From URHD0088 sp041488295 (GTDB lineage Bacteria; Pseudomonadota; Alphaproteobacteria; ATCC43930; CGMCC-115725): a DNA stretch of 19,315 nucleotides. Position 1 is the stretch's first letter, and each line of letters starts with the position of its first letter. Shown here piece by piece: positions 6,982 to 16,284 of this stretch. A model generated the notes under the pieces. It was given only the letters and a program-made list of their open reading frames with translations. It had not been told where the DNA came from and did no database searches. The translations under genes were made by a program, and so were the position numbers. The stretch lies in the NCBI GenBank assembly GCA_041488295.1, contig JBGPOZ010000069.1:1-19315 (forward strand). Direction: 5' to 3'.

Positions 6982-8225
6982 ATGATCCGGTTCGTTCTCG
7001 CCATTCTCCTCATCCTCGGCGCCCCCGCCTTCGCCCTCGCGCAGGAGGTGCGGATCGCCGCGGTCGTCAATGACGACATCATCTCCGTCAACGATCTCGT
7101 GGCGCGAGTGCGGCTCGTCATGGGCGCCTCGAACATCGAAGATACGCCGGAAAACCGCCGCCGCCTCGGCCGGCAGATCCTGCGCGGTCTCATCGACGAA
7201 AAGCTGCAGCTGCAGGAGGCCAAACGCCTCGGCATCAAGGCTCCCGACAGCGAGGTCGAAGACGGGTTGGCGCGGCTCGAGGCGCAGAACAAGATGCCGA
7301 AGGGCGGGCTCGACCAGTTCATCAAGGCGCGCGGCCTCGATCGTCGATCGCTCGTCGAACAGGTCACCGCCTCGATCTCCTGGGGCAAGGTCGTGCGGCA
7401 AAGCCTCTCGCAGCTCGCGGCGGTGTCCGACGAGGAGGTCGACGCCGCCCTGGCGCGCATGCACGAGAGCGCAGGCGAACCGAAGAGCCGGGTCGCCGAG
7501 ATCTTCCTCGCGATCGACAATCCCCAGCAGGAGGAGGAGGTCCATCGCTTCGCCGACCGCCTCCACGAGCAATTGGCGAGCGGCAGCAATTTCGCGCAGC
7601 TCGCGCAGCAATTCTCGCAATCCGCCACCGCCGCGGTCGGCGGCGACATCGGCTGGGTCACGCCCTCGCAGCTCAACAGCGAGCTCGCTGCCGTGGTGGA
7701 GCGCCTGAAGCCGCGCGAGATCTCTGACCCGATCCGCGCCGCCGGCGGCTATTACCTGGTCGCAATCATCGACAAGGAGGCAGCAGGTGGCGGGGTCGAT
7801 GCGGAAAGAGTGTCGCTGACGCAGATCATGTTCCCGCTCGCGGCGGGCGCGCCCGAGGCGGACCGGCAGCGCGTCACGGGCGCGGCGAACGCCGTCAGCA
7901 AACAGGCGAAAAGCTGCGGCGAGCTGTTGCAGATCGGGCGCCAGCAGGCGCCGCAGACATCGGGCGATCTCGGCTGGGTCAAGCTCGCCGATCTGCCGGC
8001 CGACCTCAGGCCGACCGTCCATGCGCTCAAAGTGGCCGAAGCCTCGCCGCCGGTGCCGCTGCGCGGCGGGATCGGCGTTCTCATGGTGTGCGATCGCGAA
8101 GCCGCGCCCAACGCACTGCCGGGCCGCGATCAGGTGGCGGACAGTTTGACGATGGCAAAATACGAGACCCTGGCGCAACGCTATCTGCGCGATTTGCGGC
8201 GCCAAGCGTTCATCGACATTCGCAT

Positions 8226-8229
<4 letters not shown>
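6982..8229 (+). CDS. surA: Periplasmic chaperone / peptidyl-prolyl isomerase SurA
   Basis: The 415-residue precursor has a signal peptide of about 20 residues (MIRFVLAILLILG, cleaved after ALA). An N-terminal SurA chaperone domain spans about 21-165 (VNDDIISVNDLVARVRL, then a helical part). A first parvulin (PpiC) domain spans about 168-265 and contains FAQLAQQFSQS and GGDIGWV. A more divergent second parvulin-like domain spans about 272-372 with SGDLGWV, followed by a C-terminal helix ending at IDIRI. C312 and C370 in the second domain could form a periplasmic disulfide. SurA escorts outer-membrane barrels, including LptD, to the BAM complex. An in-frame ATG at 6913 would add 23 residues ahead of the signal peptide; I prefer 6982. 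The stop overlaps the pdxA start in an ATGA. Confidence 0.92.
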
Positions 8230-9230
<1,001 letters not shown>

Positions 9231-9247
9231 TCCCCGCCAGAGCAGGT

Positions 9248-10084
9248 TTGAGCGCGCCCCTCCTGCCGCCGCTGCGCGAGATCATCGCCCGCCACGCGAT
9301 CGGCGCGCGCAAGACCCTGGGACAGCATTTCCTCCTCGATCTCAACCTGACGCGGCGCATCGCCGACGCCGCGGGACCGCTCGAGGGCCGCTCCGTCATC
9401 GAGATCGGTCCGGGGCCGGGCGGCCTCACCCGCGCGCTCCTCGAATCGGGAGCGGGGCATGTGACGGCGATCGAGCGCGATCCGCGCTGCATCGCGGCGC
9501 TGCACGAGCTCGCCGAGGCATATCCCGGCCGTCTCACGCTCATTGAAGGCGACGCGCTTGCCATCGAGCCCGCCCGGCACACGACGCCGCCGCGCAAGAT
9601 CGTCGCCAATCTGCCCTACAACATCGCAACGCCGCTGCTCCTCGGCTGGCTGAAAGACATCGGCCAATACGAGAGCTTGACCTTGATGTTTCAGAAGGAG
9701 GTTGCCGCTCGCCTGACGGCCGCGCCGCGCTCGCACGCCTATGGCCGCCTCTCGGTCGCAACGCAATGGCGCGCGACGGCGGAGCGGCTGTTCGACATTC
9801 CGCCGCGCGCCTTCGTGCCGCCGCCCAAGGTCACCTCGACGGTGGTGCGGCTTACGCCGCGGGCGGTACCGCTCGGCGCCTGCCGCTGGGTGACGCTCGA
9901 ACGCGTCACCGCCGCCGCCTTCGGCCAGCGCCGCAAGATGCTGCGCGCCAGTCTGCGCAGCCTCGGCGGCGACAGCGAGGCGCTGCTTGCCGCGGCCGGC
10001 ATCACGCCGACCGCACGCGCCGAAGAGCTCGATGTCGAAGCCTTCTGCCGCCTCGCGCGCGCGCTCGAGTCCATGACATTGTGA
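9248..10084 (+). CDS. rsmA: 16S rRNA (adenine1518-N6/adenine1519-N6)-dimethyltransferase
   Basis: The 278-residue SAM-dependent enzyme (KsgA) dimethylates two adjacent adenines in helix 45 of 16S rRNA late in 30S assembly. Visible motifs: LPPLREIIARH and ARKTLGQHFLLD at the N-terminus, SAM motif I IEIGPGPGGLT at 51-61, an acidic motif II AIERD, and the catalytic motif IV NLPYN at 121-125. The C-terminal RNA-binding domain contains FGQRRKMLRASLR. The start is a TTG at 9248. It gives the usual spacing between the start and the LPPLR segment, and no ATG or GTG fits better, but it is less certain than the rest. This is the last gene of the plus-strand cluster, and it converges on gmk. Confidence 0.93.
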   Translation: MSAPLLPPLREIIARHAIGARKTLGQHFLLDLNLTRRIADAAGPLEGRSVIEIGPGPGGLTRALLESGAGHVTAIERDPRCIAALHELAEAYPGRLTLIEGDALAIEPARHTTPPRKIVANLPYNIATPLLLGWLKDIGQYESLTLMFQKEVAARLTAAPRSHAYGRLSVATQWRATAERLFDIPPRAFVPPPKVTSTVVRLTPRAVPLGACRWVTLERVTAAAFGQRRKMLRASLRSLGGDSEALLAAAGITPTARAEELDVEAFCRLARALESMTL

Positions 10085-10111
10085 GTGCCGGCCCCGCCCG
10101 ATAGGACCTAT

Positions 10112-10196
10112 AGCGCAGAGGTCGCCAAGGATGCGCGGTGTACGCAAGAGACGCACGCCTCGGCGTCCCCTGCGCAACCTCCGCGTCCTCTGCGCT
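10112..10196. repeat. 85-bp imperfect inverted repeat at the rsmA/gmk convergent junction
   Basis: Arms at 10112-10145 and 10163-10196 (34 nt each) match at about 27 positions and flank a 17-nt loop. Both outer ends read AGCGCAGAGG when each arm is read inward. Within the right arm, read on the minus strand, a degenerate unit of about 10 nt (CGCAGAGGA, CGCGGAGGT and similar) recurs. The element resembles dispersed repeats built on a CGCAGAGGA unit that I recall from many bacterial intergenic regions. It begins 27 nt after the rsmA stop and 25 nt after the gmk stop, so it may serve as a bidirectional transcription end or mRNA 3' stabiliser. No T-run follows, so it is not a classic intrinsic terminator. 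Confidence 0.7.
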
Positions 10197-10221
10197 GAAG
10201 CGTTGCTCCAAGTTTCGGGGT

Positions 10222-10872
10222 CTACGAGCCCAGGCGCAGGCGGTTGACGAAATCGGCGAGGCCGATCTGGCGGTCGCGGCGCATCCGCCCGACCTTCAGG
10301 ATTTCGGCAACGATGGAGACGCTCTCTTCGAGATCGTTGTTGACGATGACATAGTCGTATTCAGGCCAGTGGCTCATTTCGTCGCTCGCCTTCGTCATGC
10401 GCTCGGCGACGACATGCTCCTCATCCTGGGCGCGGCCGCGCAGGCGCCGCTCGAGCTCGGCGCGCGACGGCGGCAGGACGAAGACCGAGATCAGATGCTC
10501 GCCGAAATTCGCCTTCAATTGCTGCGTGCCCTGCCAGTCGACATCGGCGACGACATCGCGTCCGGACGCGAGCGTCGCCTCGACCGGCTTGCGCGGCGTT
10601 CCGTACCAATTGCCGAACACCTCGGCGTGCTCGAGCAGCTCGCCAGAGGCCACCAGACGGTCGAATTCGGCTTTGCCGATGAAGCGGTAGTGCACGCCGT
10701 CGACCTCGCCTGGGCGCGGCGGCCGCGTCGTCACCGAAATCGAGACCGCGAGATTCTTGTCGCGCTCGAGGATGAGGCGGGTGATCGTCGTCTTCCCGGC
10801 GCCCGAGGGCGACGACAGCACGAGCATGAGGCCGCGCCGCGCGCCGAATTGAGAGGGGGGCACGGTGCTCAC
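10222..10872 (-). CDS. gmk: Guanylate kinase
   Basis: The 216-residue enzyme phosphorylates GMP to GDP with ATP, in the cytosol. The P-loop SSPSGAGKTT lies at residues 20-29. It is followed by the GMP-binding stretch SVTTRPPRPGEVDGVHYRF, the YGTP motif, and DVDWQGTQQLK in place of the usual DIDWQG. The length is normal. The start is a GTG at 10870-10872 whose GTGA overlaps the yicC stop by 4 bp, so translation is probably coupled. It is the last gene of the minus-strand cluster fabD to gmk. The yicC-gmk pairing is widespread in Proteobacteria. Its stop lies 25 nt from the inverted repeat of the convergent junction. Confidence 0.96.
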   Translation of the reverse strand: MSTVPPSQFGARRGLMLVLSSPSGAGKTTITRLILERDKNLAVSISVTTRPPRPGEVDGVHYRFIGKAEFDRLVASGELLEHAEVFGNWYGTPRKPVEATLASGRDVVADVDWQGTQQLKANFGEHLISVFVLPPSRAELERRLRGRAQDEEHVVAERMTKASDEMSHWPEYDYVIVNNDLEESVSIVAEILKVGRMRRDRQIGLADFVNRLRLGS

Positions 10873-11756
10873 TCGATGTTCTGCACTTGCTCGCGGAGCT
10901 GCTCGATCGCCGCCTTGAGGCCGAGACCGAGGCGCGTCAGCTCGACGTCGCTCGATTTCGAGCAGAGGGTGTTGGCCTCGCGATTGAATTCCTGACAGAG
11001 GAAATCGAATCTGCGGCCGATGCCGGTGCCCTCGCGCATGAGATCGGCCGCCGCCGCGAGATGCGCGGCAAGGCGGTCCAGCTCCTCGCGGATATCGGCG
11101 CGGGCGACGATCAGCGCCGCCTCCTGCGCCAGGCGCTCTTCCGAGAGTCCGGTCGAGGTTTCGAGCAAGGTTTCGACGAGCCCGCGCAGGCGCGCGCGCA
11201 AGGCGGCGGGTTGCGTCGCGGCGCTCGCTTCAGCGGCGCGCGCGAGGGATCCGATCTCGTCGAGACGCTCACCGAGGATGGCGGCCAGGCGCGCGCCCTC
11301 AGCACGGCGCGCCTGCGTCAGCCGCGCCGCAGCCTCCTCCCAGCTTGCGAGCAAAGCCGCCGAGCGCAGCTCGCGCAACTCGGGCGAATCGTCCTCTTCG
11401 GTCGATTCGAGCACGCCGCGCAGCGCAAGGAGGCCATCGAGACGCGGCGGCGCCACATTGCTCTTGCCCGCGAGCTCGTCGACCAGAGCGAGGATTTGCG
11501 CGAGGGCGTCGCGATTGACCCGGATGCCGCCGCCGCCCGCCGCCTGCTGCACCGAAAGATTGGCCGAGATCGCGCCCCGTTTCAGATGCGCGGCGATGCT
11601 CTGGCGCAGCCGTGGCTCGAGGTGATCGAACCCGGCCGGCAGGCGCAGGCGCAGATCGAGCGATTTGCTGTTGACGCTCTTCAGCTCCCACGCCCAGGAG
11701 AAGCCGTCGAGGCTACCCTCGGCGCGGGCGAAGCCGGTCATGCTGGCGATGGGCAA
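10869..11756 (-). CDS. yicC: YicC family protein (putative endoribonuclease)
   Basis: The protein shows the YicC_N domain, beginning with MTGFARAEG and the ELKSVNSKSLDLRLRLP block, and a C-terminal DUF1732 domain ending in GRRFDFLCQEFNREANT, LCSKSSD and a final QNIE. YicC proteins have been reported as RNA-cleaving enzymes in E. coli and Firmicutes; activity here is inferred. I place the start at a TTG (11754-11756), which has GAGG five bases upstream and gives the short lead LPIAS before MTGFARA, as in many homologs (295 residues). The alternative ATG at 11739-11741 has no ribosome binding site and gives 290 residues. The stop overlaps the gmk GTG start. mltG lies upstream on the same strand, 70 bp away. 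Confidence 0.9.
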   Translation of the reverse strand: MPIASMTGFARAEGSLDGFSWAWELKSVNSKSLDLRLRLPAGFDHLEPRLRQSIAAHLKRGAISANLSVQQAAGGGGIRVNRDALAQILALVDELAGKSNVAPPRLDGLLALRGVLESTEEDDSPELRELRSAALLASWEEAAARLTQARRAEGARLAAILGERLDEIGSLARAAEASAATQPAALRARLRGLVETLLETSTGLSEERLAQEAALIVARADIREELDRLAAHLAAAADLMREGTGIGRRFDFLCQEFNREANTLCSKSSDVELTRLGLGLKAAIEQLREQVQNIE

Positions 11757-11826
11757 ACGCGCCTCGATGGTGCAGGCCGGATGTCCCGGCGGGAAGCGAC
11801 TTATACACCGCCGGGGCGATGCTTCG

Positions 11827-12798
11827 CTATGGCGTGGAACCGGCCTTCTGCCGCTGCGCCGCGACATTGTGATTGTGCTCGGCGAGAGTCTTGGCGAAGA
11901 GGTGGCCACCCGAACCGTCGGCGACGAAATAGAGCTCGTTGTGTTGCGCCGGACGGGTCGCGGCGAGCAGCGAAGCCTTGCCGGGATTGGCGATCGGCGC
12001 CGGCGGCAGCGCCTTGACGAGATAGGTGTTGAACGGCGATTCGACCGCGAGATCGGCATGCCCCAAGGGATGGTCGAGCGGGTGGACGCCGCCGGTGATG
12101 GCGAAGGCGACCGTCGGATCCGATTGCAGGCGCATGCCGAGGCGCATGCGGTTCAAGAAGACGCCGGCGATTCGCGCCCGCTCGTCGGTATGCGCCGCCT
12201 CCTTCTCGACGAGCGAGGCCAGGATCAACGCCTCGCGGGGCGAGGCCAGGGCGAGACCGGGTTGGCGTTGCGCCCAAGCATCGGCGAGCGTGCGCTCCAT
12301 GGCGTGGCGCATGCGGTCGACGAGATCCTGACGCCGGTCGCCGAGCAGGAAGAAATAGGTGTCGGGCAGCAGCGTCCCCTCCTCGGCCGGGGCCGCGACG
12401 TCGCCGCCCAAGGCGTCGTCGGCGCGGATGAGGGCGAGAATGTCGGCGTTGCTCCATCCTTCCGGGAGGGTGATGCGGTGCCGCACGCGCTTGCCGCTCT
12501 CGAGAAGATCGGCGATGCCGCGCGGGCTCATCGCCGCGGAGACGAGATATTCGCCCGGCTTCAAGCGGCCGGCGATCAGGCTCGCTTCGGCGCCGAGGCG
12601 GAAGACGATGGGATGGCGGACGATGCCGGCTTCGCTGAGCTGGCGGGCGATTGCACCGATCTCGGAGCCGTGCGGAATGACGATCGTCGTGTCGGAGGAG
12701 AGGGGACCGGGCGACACATACTCCGCCGCCACCCAACCGAGCGCGGCGAGGAGCAGGGCGAGAGTGGCGAGAAGCGCGGCACCGAGCCGCCGGCGCAT
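11827..12798 (-). CDS. mltG: Endolytic murein transglycosylase MltG
   Basis: The 323-residue protein has a single N-terminal membrane anchor (about residues 7-25, after MRRR) and a periplasmic YceG/MltG domain. A LysM-like part (about 36-100, with IVIPHGSEIGAIARQL) precedes the catalytic domain. The family signature is present: LASLVEKEA, with catalytic glutamate at 198 (or 200), then GVFLNRMRLGMRLQSDPTVAF and SPFNTYL with LPPAPIANPG. MltG cuts nascent glycan strands in the inner-membrane periphery and limits chain length. The ATG lies 9 bp after the fabF stop, so it is probably transcribed with the fab genes, an arrangement common in Alphaproteobacteria. It is slightly short compared with the roughly 340 residues of E. 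coli, with no missing motif. Confidence 0.95.
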   Translation of the reverse strand: MRRRLGAALLATLALLLAALGWVAAEYVSPGPLSSDTTIVIPHGSEIGAIARQLSEAGIVRHPIVFRLGAEASLIAGRLKPGEYLVSAAMSPRGIADLLESGKRVRHRITLPEGWSNADILALIRADDALGGDVAAPAEEGTLLPDTYFFLLGDRRQDLVDRMRHAMERTLADAWAQRQPGLALASPREALILASLVEKEAAHTDERARIAGVFLNRMRLGMRLQSDPTVAFAITGGVHPLDHPLGHADLAVESPFNTYLVKALPPAPIANPGKASLLAATRPAQHNELYFVADGSGGHLFAKTLAEHNHNVAAQRQKAGSTP

Positions 12799-12807
12799 GA
12801 CGATCCC

Positions 12808-14070
12808 TTAGGGCGGAGCGGCGAAGATGAGCGAGGCGTTGGTGCCGCCGAAGCCGAAGGAATTGGAGAGCGCGTAATGGATCTTGCGCTCCTTCGGCTG
12901 CTTCGGCACGAGGTCGATGTCGCAGCCCGGCGAGGGATTGTCGAGATTGAGCGTCGGCGGCGCCACGCTGTCACGCATCGCCAGGATCGAGAAGATCGCC
13001 TCGACGCTGCCGGCGGCGCCGAGCAGATGACCGATCGCCGATTTCGTCGAAGACATCGAGAGCTTGTAGGCGTGCTCGCCGAAGAGGCGCTTCACCGCGC
13101 CCAGCTCGATTTCGTCGCCCAGCGGCGTCGAGGTGCCGTGGGCGTTGACGTAGTCGATCTGGTCGGCGGCGAGGCCGGCGCGCTTCAAAGCATTGCGCAT
13201 CGCCCGGAAGGCACCATCGCCATTCTCGGCGGGTGCCGTCACGTGGTAGGCATCGCCCGACATGCCGTAGCCGATCACTTCGGCGTAGATCTTGGCGCCG
13301 CGGCGCTTGGCGTGCTCCAGCTCCTCGAGCACGACGATCCCCGACCCTTCGCCCATGACGAAACCGTCGCGATCCTTGTCCCACGGCCGCGAGGCCCGCG
13401 CCGGCTCGTCGTTGAAGTGGGTCGACAGGGCGCGCGCCGCGGCGAAGCCGGCAAGACCCAATCGGCAGGTCGCCGCCTCGGCGCCGCCGCACACCATGAC
13501 GTCCGCATCGTCGAGCATGATGAGGCGCGCGGCGTCGCCGATCGCATGCGCCCCGGTCGAGCACGCGGTGACGACGGAATGGTTCGGGCCCTTGAAGCCG
13601 TAGCGGATCGAGAGATTGCCCGAGGCGAGATTGATGAGGCTCGCCGGAATGAAGAACGGCGAGACCCGCCGCGGCCCGCGCTCGGCCAATGTCATCGCCG
13701 TTTCGGCGATGCCGGGCAGGCCGCCGATTCCCGAGCCGATCATGACGCCGGTGCGCTCACGCGCCTCGTCATCCCCAGGCAACCATCCGGAATCCTCGAC
13801 CGCCTGGATCGCCGCGCACATCGCATAGATGATGAACAGATCCATCTTGCGCTGGTCCTTCGGCGGGACCCAGTCATCGGCGTTGAAGAAACCGTTCTCG
13901 GTCTCGCCGCGCGGCACCTGGCCTGCGATTTTCGCCGGCAGATCCGAGACATCGAAGGACTGGATCGCCCGTATCCCCGATTCGGCAGCCAGCAAGCGTC
14001 GCCAATTGTTGGCGATGCCGATGCCGAATGGGGTGACGAGACCTATTCCGGTAACGACAATGCGTCTCAT
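12808..14070 (-). CDS. fabF: Beta-ketoacyl-ACP synthase II
   Basis: The 420-residue condensing enzyme extends acyl-ACP by two carbons from malonyl-ACP in type II fatty acid synthesis. The catalytic triad is visible: C170 in VVTACSTGAHAIGDA, H311 in NAHGTSTPLGD and H348 in KSAIGHLLGAAGS, with conserved K343. The N-terminus MRRIVVTGIGLVTPFG and the late block NSFGFGGTNASLIF are typical of KAS II. It lies between acpP (60 bp upstream) and mltG (9 bp downstream), the conserved acpP-fabF order. An intact thiolase-fold active site argues against a chain-length-factor or decarboxylase variant. Confidence 0.97.
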   Translation of the reverse strand: MRRIVVTGIGLVTPFGIGIANNWRRLLAAESGIRAIQSFDVSDLPAKIAGQVPRGETENGFFNADDWVPPKDQRKMDLFIIYAMCAAIQAVEDSGWLPGDDEARERTGVMIGSGIGGLPGIAETAMTLAERGPRRVSPFFIPASLINLASGNLSIRYGFKGPNHSVVTACSTGAHAIGDAARLIMLDDADVMVCGGAEAATCRLGLAGFAAARALSTHFNDEPARASRPWDKDRDGFVMGEGSGIVVLEELEHAKRRGAKIYAEVIGYGMSGDAYHVTAPAENGDGAFRAMRNALKRAGLAADQIDYVNAHGTSTPLGDEIELGAVKRLFGEHAYKLSMSSTKSAIGHLLGAAGSVEAIFSILAMRDSVAPPTLNLDNPSPGCDIDLVPKQPKERKIHYALSNSFGFGGTNASLIFAAPP

Positions 14071-14130
14071 GCGCGCTTCATAGAGGCAGCGACCGCGAAA
14101 TTCAAGCCAAGGGGGCCACCGGCCCGCCGC

Positions 14131-14364
14131 TCAACTATGCGACTCGATGAACTGCACGGCGTCCTTCACCGTGATGATCTTCTCGGCAGCATCATCGGGA
14201 ATCTCGCAGCCGAATTCCTCCTCGAAGGCCATCACGAGCTCGACCGTGTCGAGGCTGTCGGCCCCGAGATCATCGATAAAGCTGGCATTTTCCGTGACTT
14301 TGGCCTCGTCGACGCCCAGATGCTCGACGACGATCTTCTTCACCCGATCGGCGACATCGCTCAT
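14131..14364 (-). CDS. acpP: Acyl carrier protein
   Basis: The 77-residue acidic protein carries growing acyl chains on a 4'-phosphopantetheine arm attached to S37 of the LGADSLDTVE motif. The start is MSDVADRVKKIVVEHLGV; an in-frame ATG nine codons upstream is less likely. AGGA nine bases before the ATG provides a ribosome binding site. It has one cysteine in EEFGCEIPDD, as many alphaproteobacterial ACPs do. It lies between fabG and fabF on the same strand, with 190 bp of noncoding DNA upstream that probably holds its own promoter, as expected for a very abundant protein. Confidence 0.97.
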   Translation of the reverse strand: MSDVADRVKKIVVEHLGVDEAKVTENASFIDDLGADSLDTVELVMAFEEEFGCEIPDDAAEKIITVKDAVQFIESHS

Positions 14365-14554
14365 TAGTGCTGATCCTCGAAAATTACACACTCTTGAAGG
14401 AGGTTATGCGCTTCAGGCATCTCGCAATCGACCGGAGATCTTGTTGTGATGAGCGGGACTGCGGCACCACCAACCCGAAGGCGCCGTCACATAACACAGT
14501 TCATTCGACATTACCAGTGGCGCTCTTACCCCGACTTTCCCCCCGCCGGCCGCC
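14365..14554 (-). other. Noncoding leader region between fabG and acpP
   Basis: This 190-bp gap is large for the cluster and contains an AT-richer patch at about 14488-14515. It is the likely site of an acpP promoter and leader, but I cannot point to a convincing -35/-10 pair. A weak 6-bp stem (GGCACC at 14463-14468 with GGCGCC at 14480-14485) is present. No small gene is supported. Confidence 0.4.
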
Positions 14555-15292
14555 TCACACCATGGCGATTCCGCCGTTGACATGCAAGGTGTGGCCGGTG
14601 ACATAGGCCGCTTCGTCGCTCGCCAGGTAGATTGCGGCGGCGGCGACCTCCTCGGGGGTGCCGAAACGCCCCGCCGGCACCGCCGCCACGGCCTTGGCAC
14701 GCTGCTCCTCTGTGAGAGCGTGGGTCATCGCCGTGGTGATGAAGCCGGGGGCGATACAATTGACCGTGATGGCGCGCGAGGCGATCTCGAGGGCAAGCGC
14801 CTTGCTCATGCCGATCATCCCGGCCTTTGCCGCGGCGTAATTCGCCTGGCCGGCATTGCCGGTGACGCCGACCACCGAGGTGATGCCGATGATCCGGCCG
14901 GCCCGCCGCTTCATCATGCCGCGCAAGGCCGCGCGAGCAAGGCGGAAGCCGGCGGTCAGGTTGACCTCGATGACGGCGAGCCAATCCTCGTCCTTCATCC
15001 GCAGCATGAGGCCATCGCGCGTCACCCCGGCATTGTTGACGAGAATATCGAGGCGTCCCATCGCCGCCTCGGCCGCCTTCACCAAGGCCTCCGGCGCGGC
15101 GGGATCGGCGAGCTGCGCCGTCTCGACCCAGACGCGGCTCCCGAGTTGGGCGGCGAGCTGGTCGAGCGCCGGCCGGCGCGTTCCCGCCAGCATCACCCCG
15201 GCACCCTGCCGGTGGAGCGCGCGGGCGATCGCCCCGCCGATGCCGCCCGAGGCGCCGGTGACGAGCGCGAACTTGCCGCTGAGATCGAACAT
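14555..15292 (-). CDS. fabG: 3-oxoacyl-ACP reductase
   Basis: The 245-residue short-chain dehydrogenase reduces beta-ketoacyl-ACP with NADPH in the fatty acid elongation cycle. The nucleotide-binding motif TGASGGIG is at 12-19, NNAG near 86-89, N111, and the catalytic S139-Y152-K156 (YAAAK). The C-terminal block VNGGIAMV matches FabG. I chose the ATG at 15290-15292 because GGAG lies seven bases upstream; a GTG six bases earlier (15296-15298) is too close to that site. The Shine-Dalgarno is the end of an 11-base G run on the coding strand. The fabD stop is 22 bp upstream. The order fabD-fabG-acpP-fabF supports FabG rather than another reductase of the superfamily. Confidence 0.96.
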   Translation of the reverse strand: MFDLSGKFALVTGASGGIGGAIARALHRQGAGVMLAGTRRPALDQLAAQLGSRVWVETAQLADPAAPEALVKAAEAAMGRLDILVNNAGVTRDGLMLRMKDEDWLAVIEVNLTAGFRLARAALRGMMKRRAGRIIGITSVVGVTGNAGQANYAAAKAGMIGMSKALALEIASRAITVNCIAPGFITTAMTHALTEEQRAKAVAAVPAGRFGTPEEVAAAAIYLASDEAAYVTGHTLHVNGGIAMV

Positions 15293-15301
15293 GGCCACTC
15301 T

Positions 15302-15312
15302 CCCCCCCCCCC
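15302..15312. repeat. Homopolymer tract of 11 C (G11 on the coding strand) before fabG
   Basis: Eleven consecutive C on the plus strand lie in the 22-bp fabD-fabG gap and run into the fabG ribosome binding site. Such tracts are prone to slippage, either biologically or as a sequencing length error. It is outside both reading frames, so a length change would alter translation efficiency but not protein sequence. Confidence 0.8.
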
Positions 15313-15314
15313 GA

Positions 15315-16256
15315 TTACAGGCTCTTCAAGAACGCCTCGATCTCGGCCGGAGTCTGCACGGCCGTCGCCGCGAGGTCGCGGTCGATGCGGCGAACGAGGC
15401 CGGAGAGGACCTTGCCGGAGCCGATCTCGACGATGGCATGGACGCCGCGCTCTTTCATGTAGAGCACGCTTTCGCGCCAGCGGACGAGACCCGTCACCTG
15501 CTCAACGAGAAGACGGCGGATCGTATCGGGCGCACTTTCGGCCGCGGCCGTGACGTTGGTAACGAGCGGCACGACCGGCGGCGTCAGCGCGACCGCCGCC
15601 AGAGCCTTGCGCATCGTCTCGGCGGCAGGCGCCATCAACGCGCAATGGAAGGGCGCGCTGACCGGCAGGAGGATCGAGCGCTTGGCGCCGCGCGTGGCGG
15701 CAAGCGCCATCGCCCGTTCGACCGCCGCCTTGTGGCCGCTGACGACGATCTGCCCCGGACCGTTGTCGTTGGCGGCGCTCACCACCTCGCCCTCCGCCGC
15801 CTCGGTCGCGACGGCGCGCGCCGCGTCGAGATCGAGGCCGAGCAGCGCCGCCATCGCCCCTTCGCCGACCGGGACGGCGCGCTGCATCGCCTGGCCACGG
15901 TGCTTCAGGAGGCGCGCCGCGTCGGTGAGGGATAGGGATCGCGCCGCCGCCAGGGCCGAGTATTCGCCAAGCGAATGTCCGGCGACGAAGGCCGCGCTTT
16001 TCGCGAGATCGAGGCCGCCTTCATGCTCGAGAACGCGCAGCACCGCGAGGCTCACCGCCATCAGCGCCGGCTGGGCATTCTCGGTCAGGACGAGCTCGCT
16101 TTCCGGCCCCTCGAACATGAGGCGCGAGAGGCGTTGCTGCAGCGCCTCGTCGACCTCCTCGAAGACGCGGCGCGCCGCGCCGAACGCCTCGGCCAGCTCG
16201 CGGCCCATGCCGACCGCCTGCGAGCCCTGACCCGGAAAAACGAATGCGCGCGTCAT
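15315..16256 (-). CDS. fabD: Malonyl-CoA:ACP transacylase
   Basis: The 313-residue enzyme moves malonyl from CoA to AcpP to supply the elongation cycle. The family motifs are all present: GQGSQ at 9-13, the nucleophile S95 in GHSLGEYSA, R120, and the catalytic H204 in SAPFH. VEIGSGKVLSGLVRR near the C-terminus is also typical. The ATG has GAGGA six bases upstream, and a TTGACA promoter candidate lies 50 bp upstream. It is the first gene of the fabD-fabG-acpP-fabF-mltG-yicC-gmk cluster. The formate dehydrogenase gene ends 95 bp upstream on the same strand, so some read-through from it is conceivable. Confidence 0.97.
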   Translation of the reverse strand: MTRAFVFPGQGSQAVGMGRELAEAFGAARRVFEEVDEALQQRLSRLMFEGPESELVLTENAQPALMAVSLAVLRVLEHEGGLDLAKSAAFVAGHSLGEYSALAAARSLSLTDAARLLKHRGQAMQRAVPVGEGAMAALLGLDLDAARAVATEAAEGEVVSAANDNGPGQIVVSGHKAAVERAMALAATRGAKRSILLPVSAPFHCALMAPAAETMRKALAAVALTPPVVPLVTNVTAAAESAPDTIRRLLVEQVTGLVRWRESVLYMKERGVHAIVEIGSGKVLSGLVRRIDRDLAATAVQTPAEIEAFLKSL

Positions 16257-16284
16257 GAGGCTTCCTCGATCCGAAAAGGAGGCG

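Noticed and set aside
6813..7073. A small plus-strand frame spanning the lptD-surA gap
   Set aside because: It overlaps both genes in a different register, has an Arg/Pro-rich composition and no ribosome binding site.
10112..10196. Classic Rho-independent terminator at the rsmA/gmk junction
   Set aside because: The stems are imperfect and not followed by a T-run on either strand, so I list it as a repeat with possible terminator function only.
11665..14367. A 900-codon open frame on the plus strand, antisense to mltG, fabF and acpP
   Set aside because: It spans three well-supported genes and their gaps and has no recognisable domain; it is a GC-bias shadow.
14367..14606. A short plus-strand frame opposite the acpP leader, with AAGGAGG just before an internal ATG
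   Set aside because: Only two bases separate AAGGAGG from the ATG, too close for initiation. The frame runs antisense into the end of fabG and the peptide has no recognisable features.
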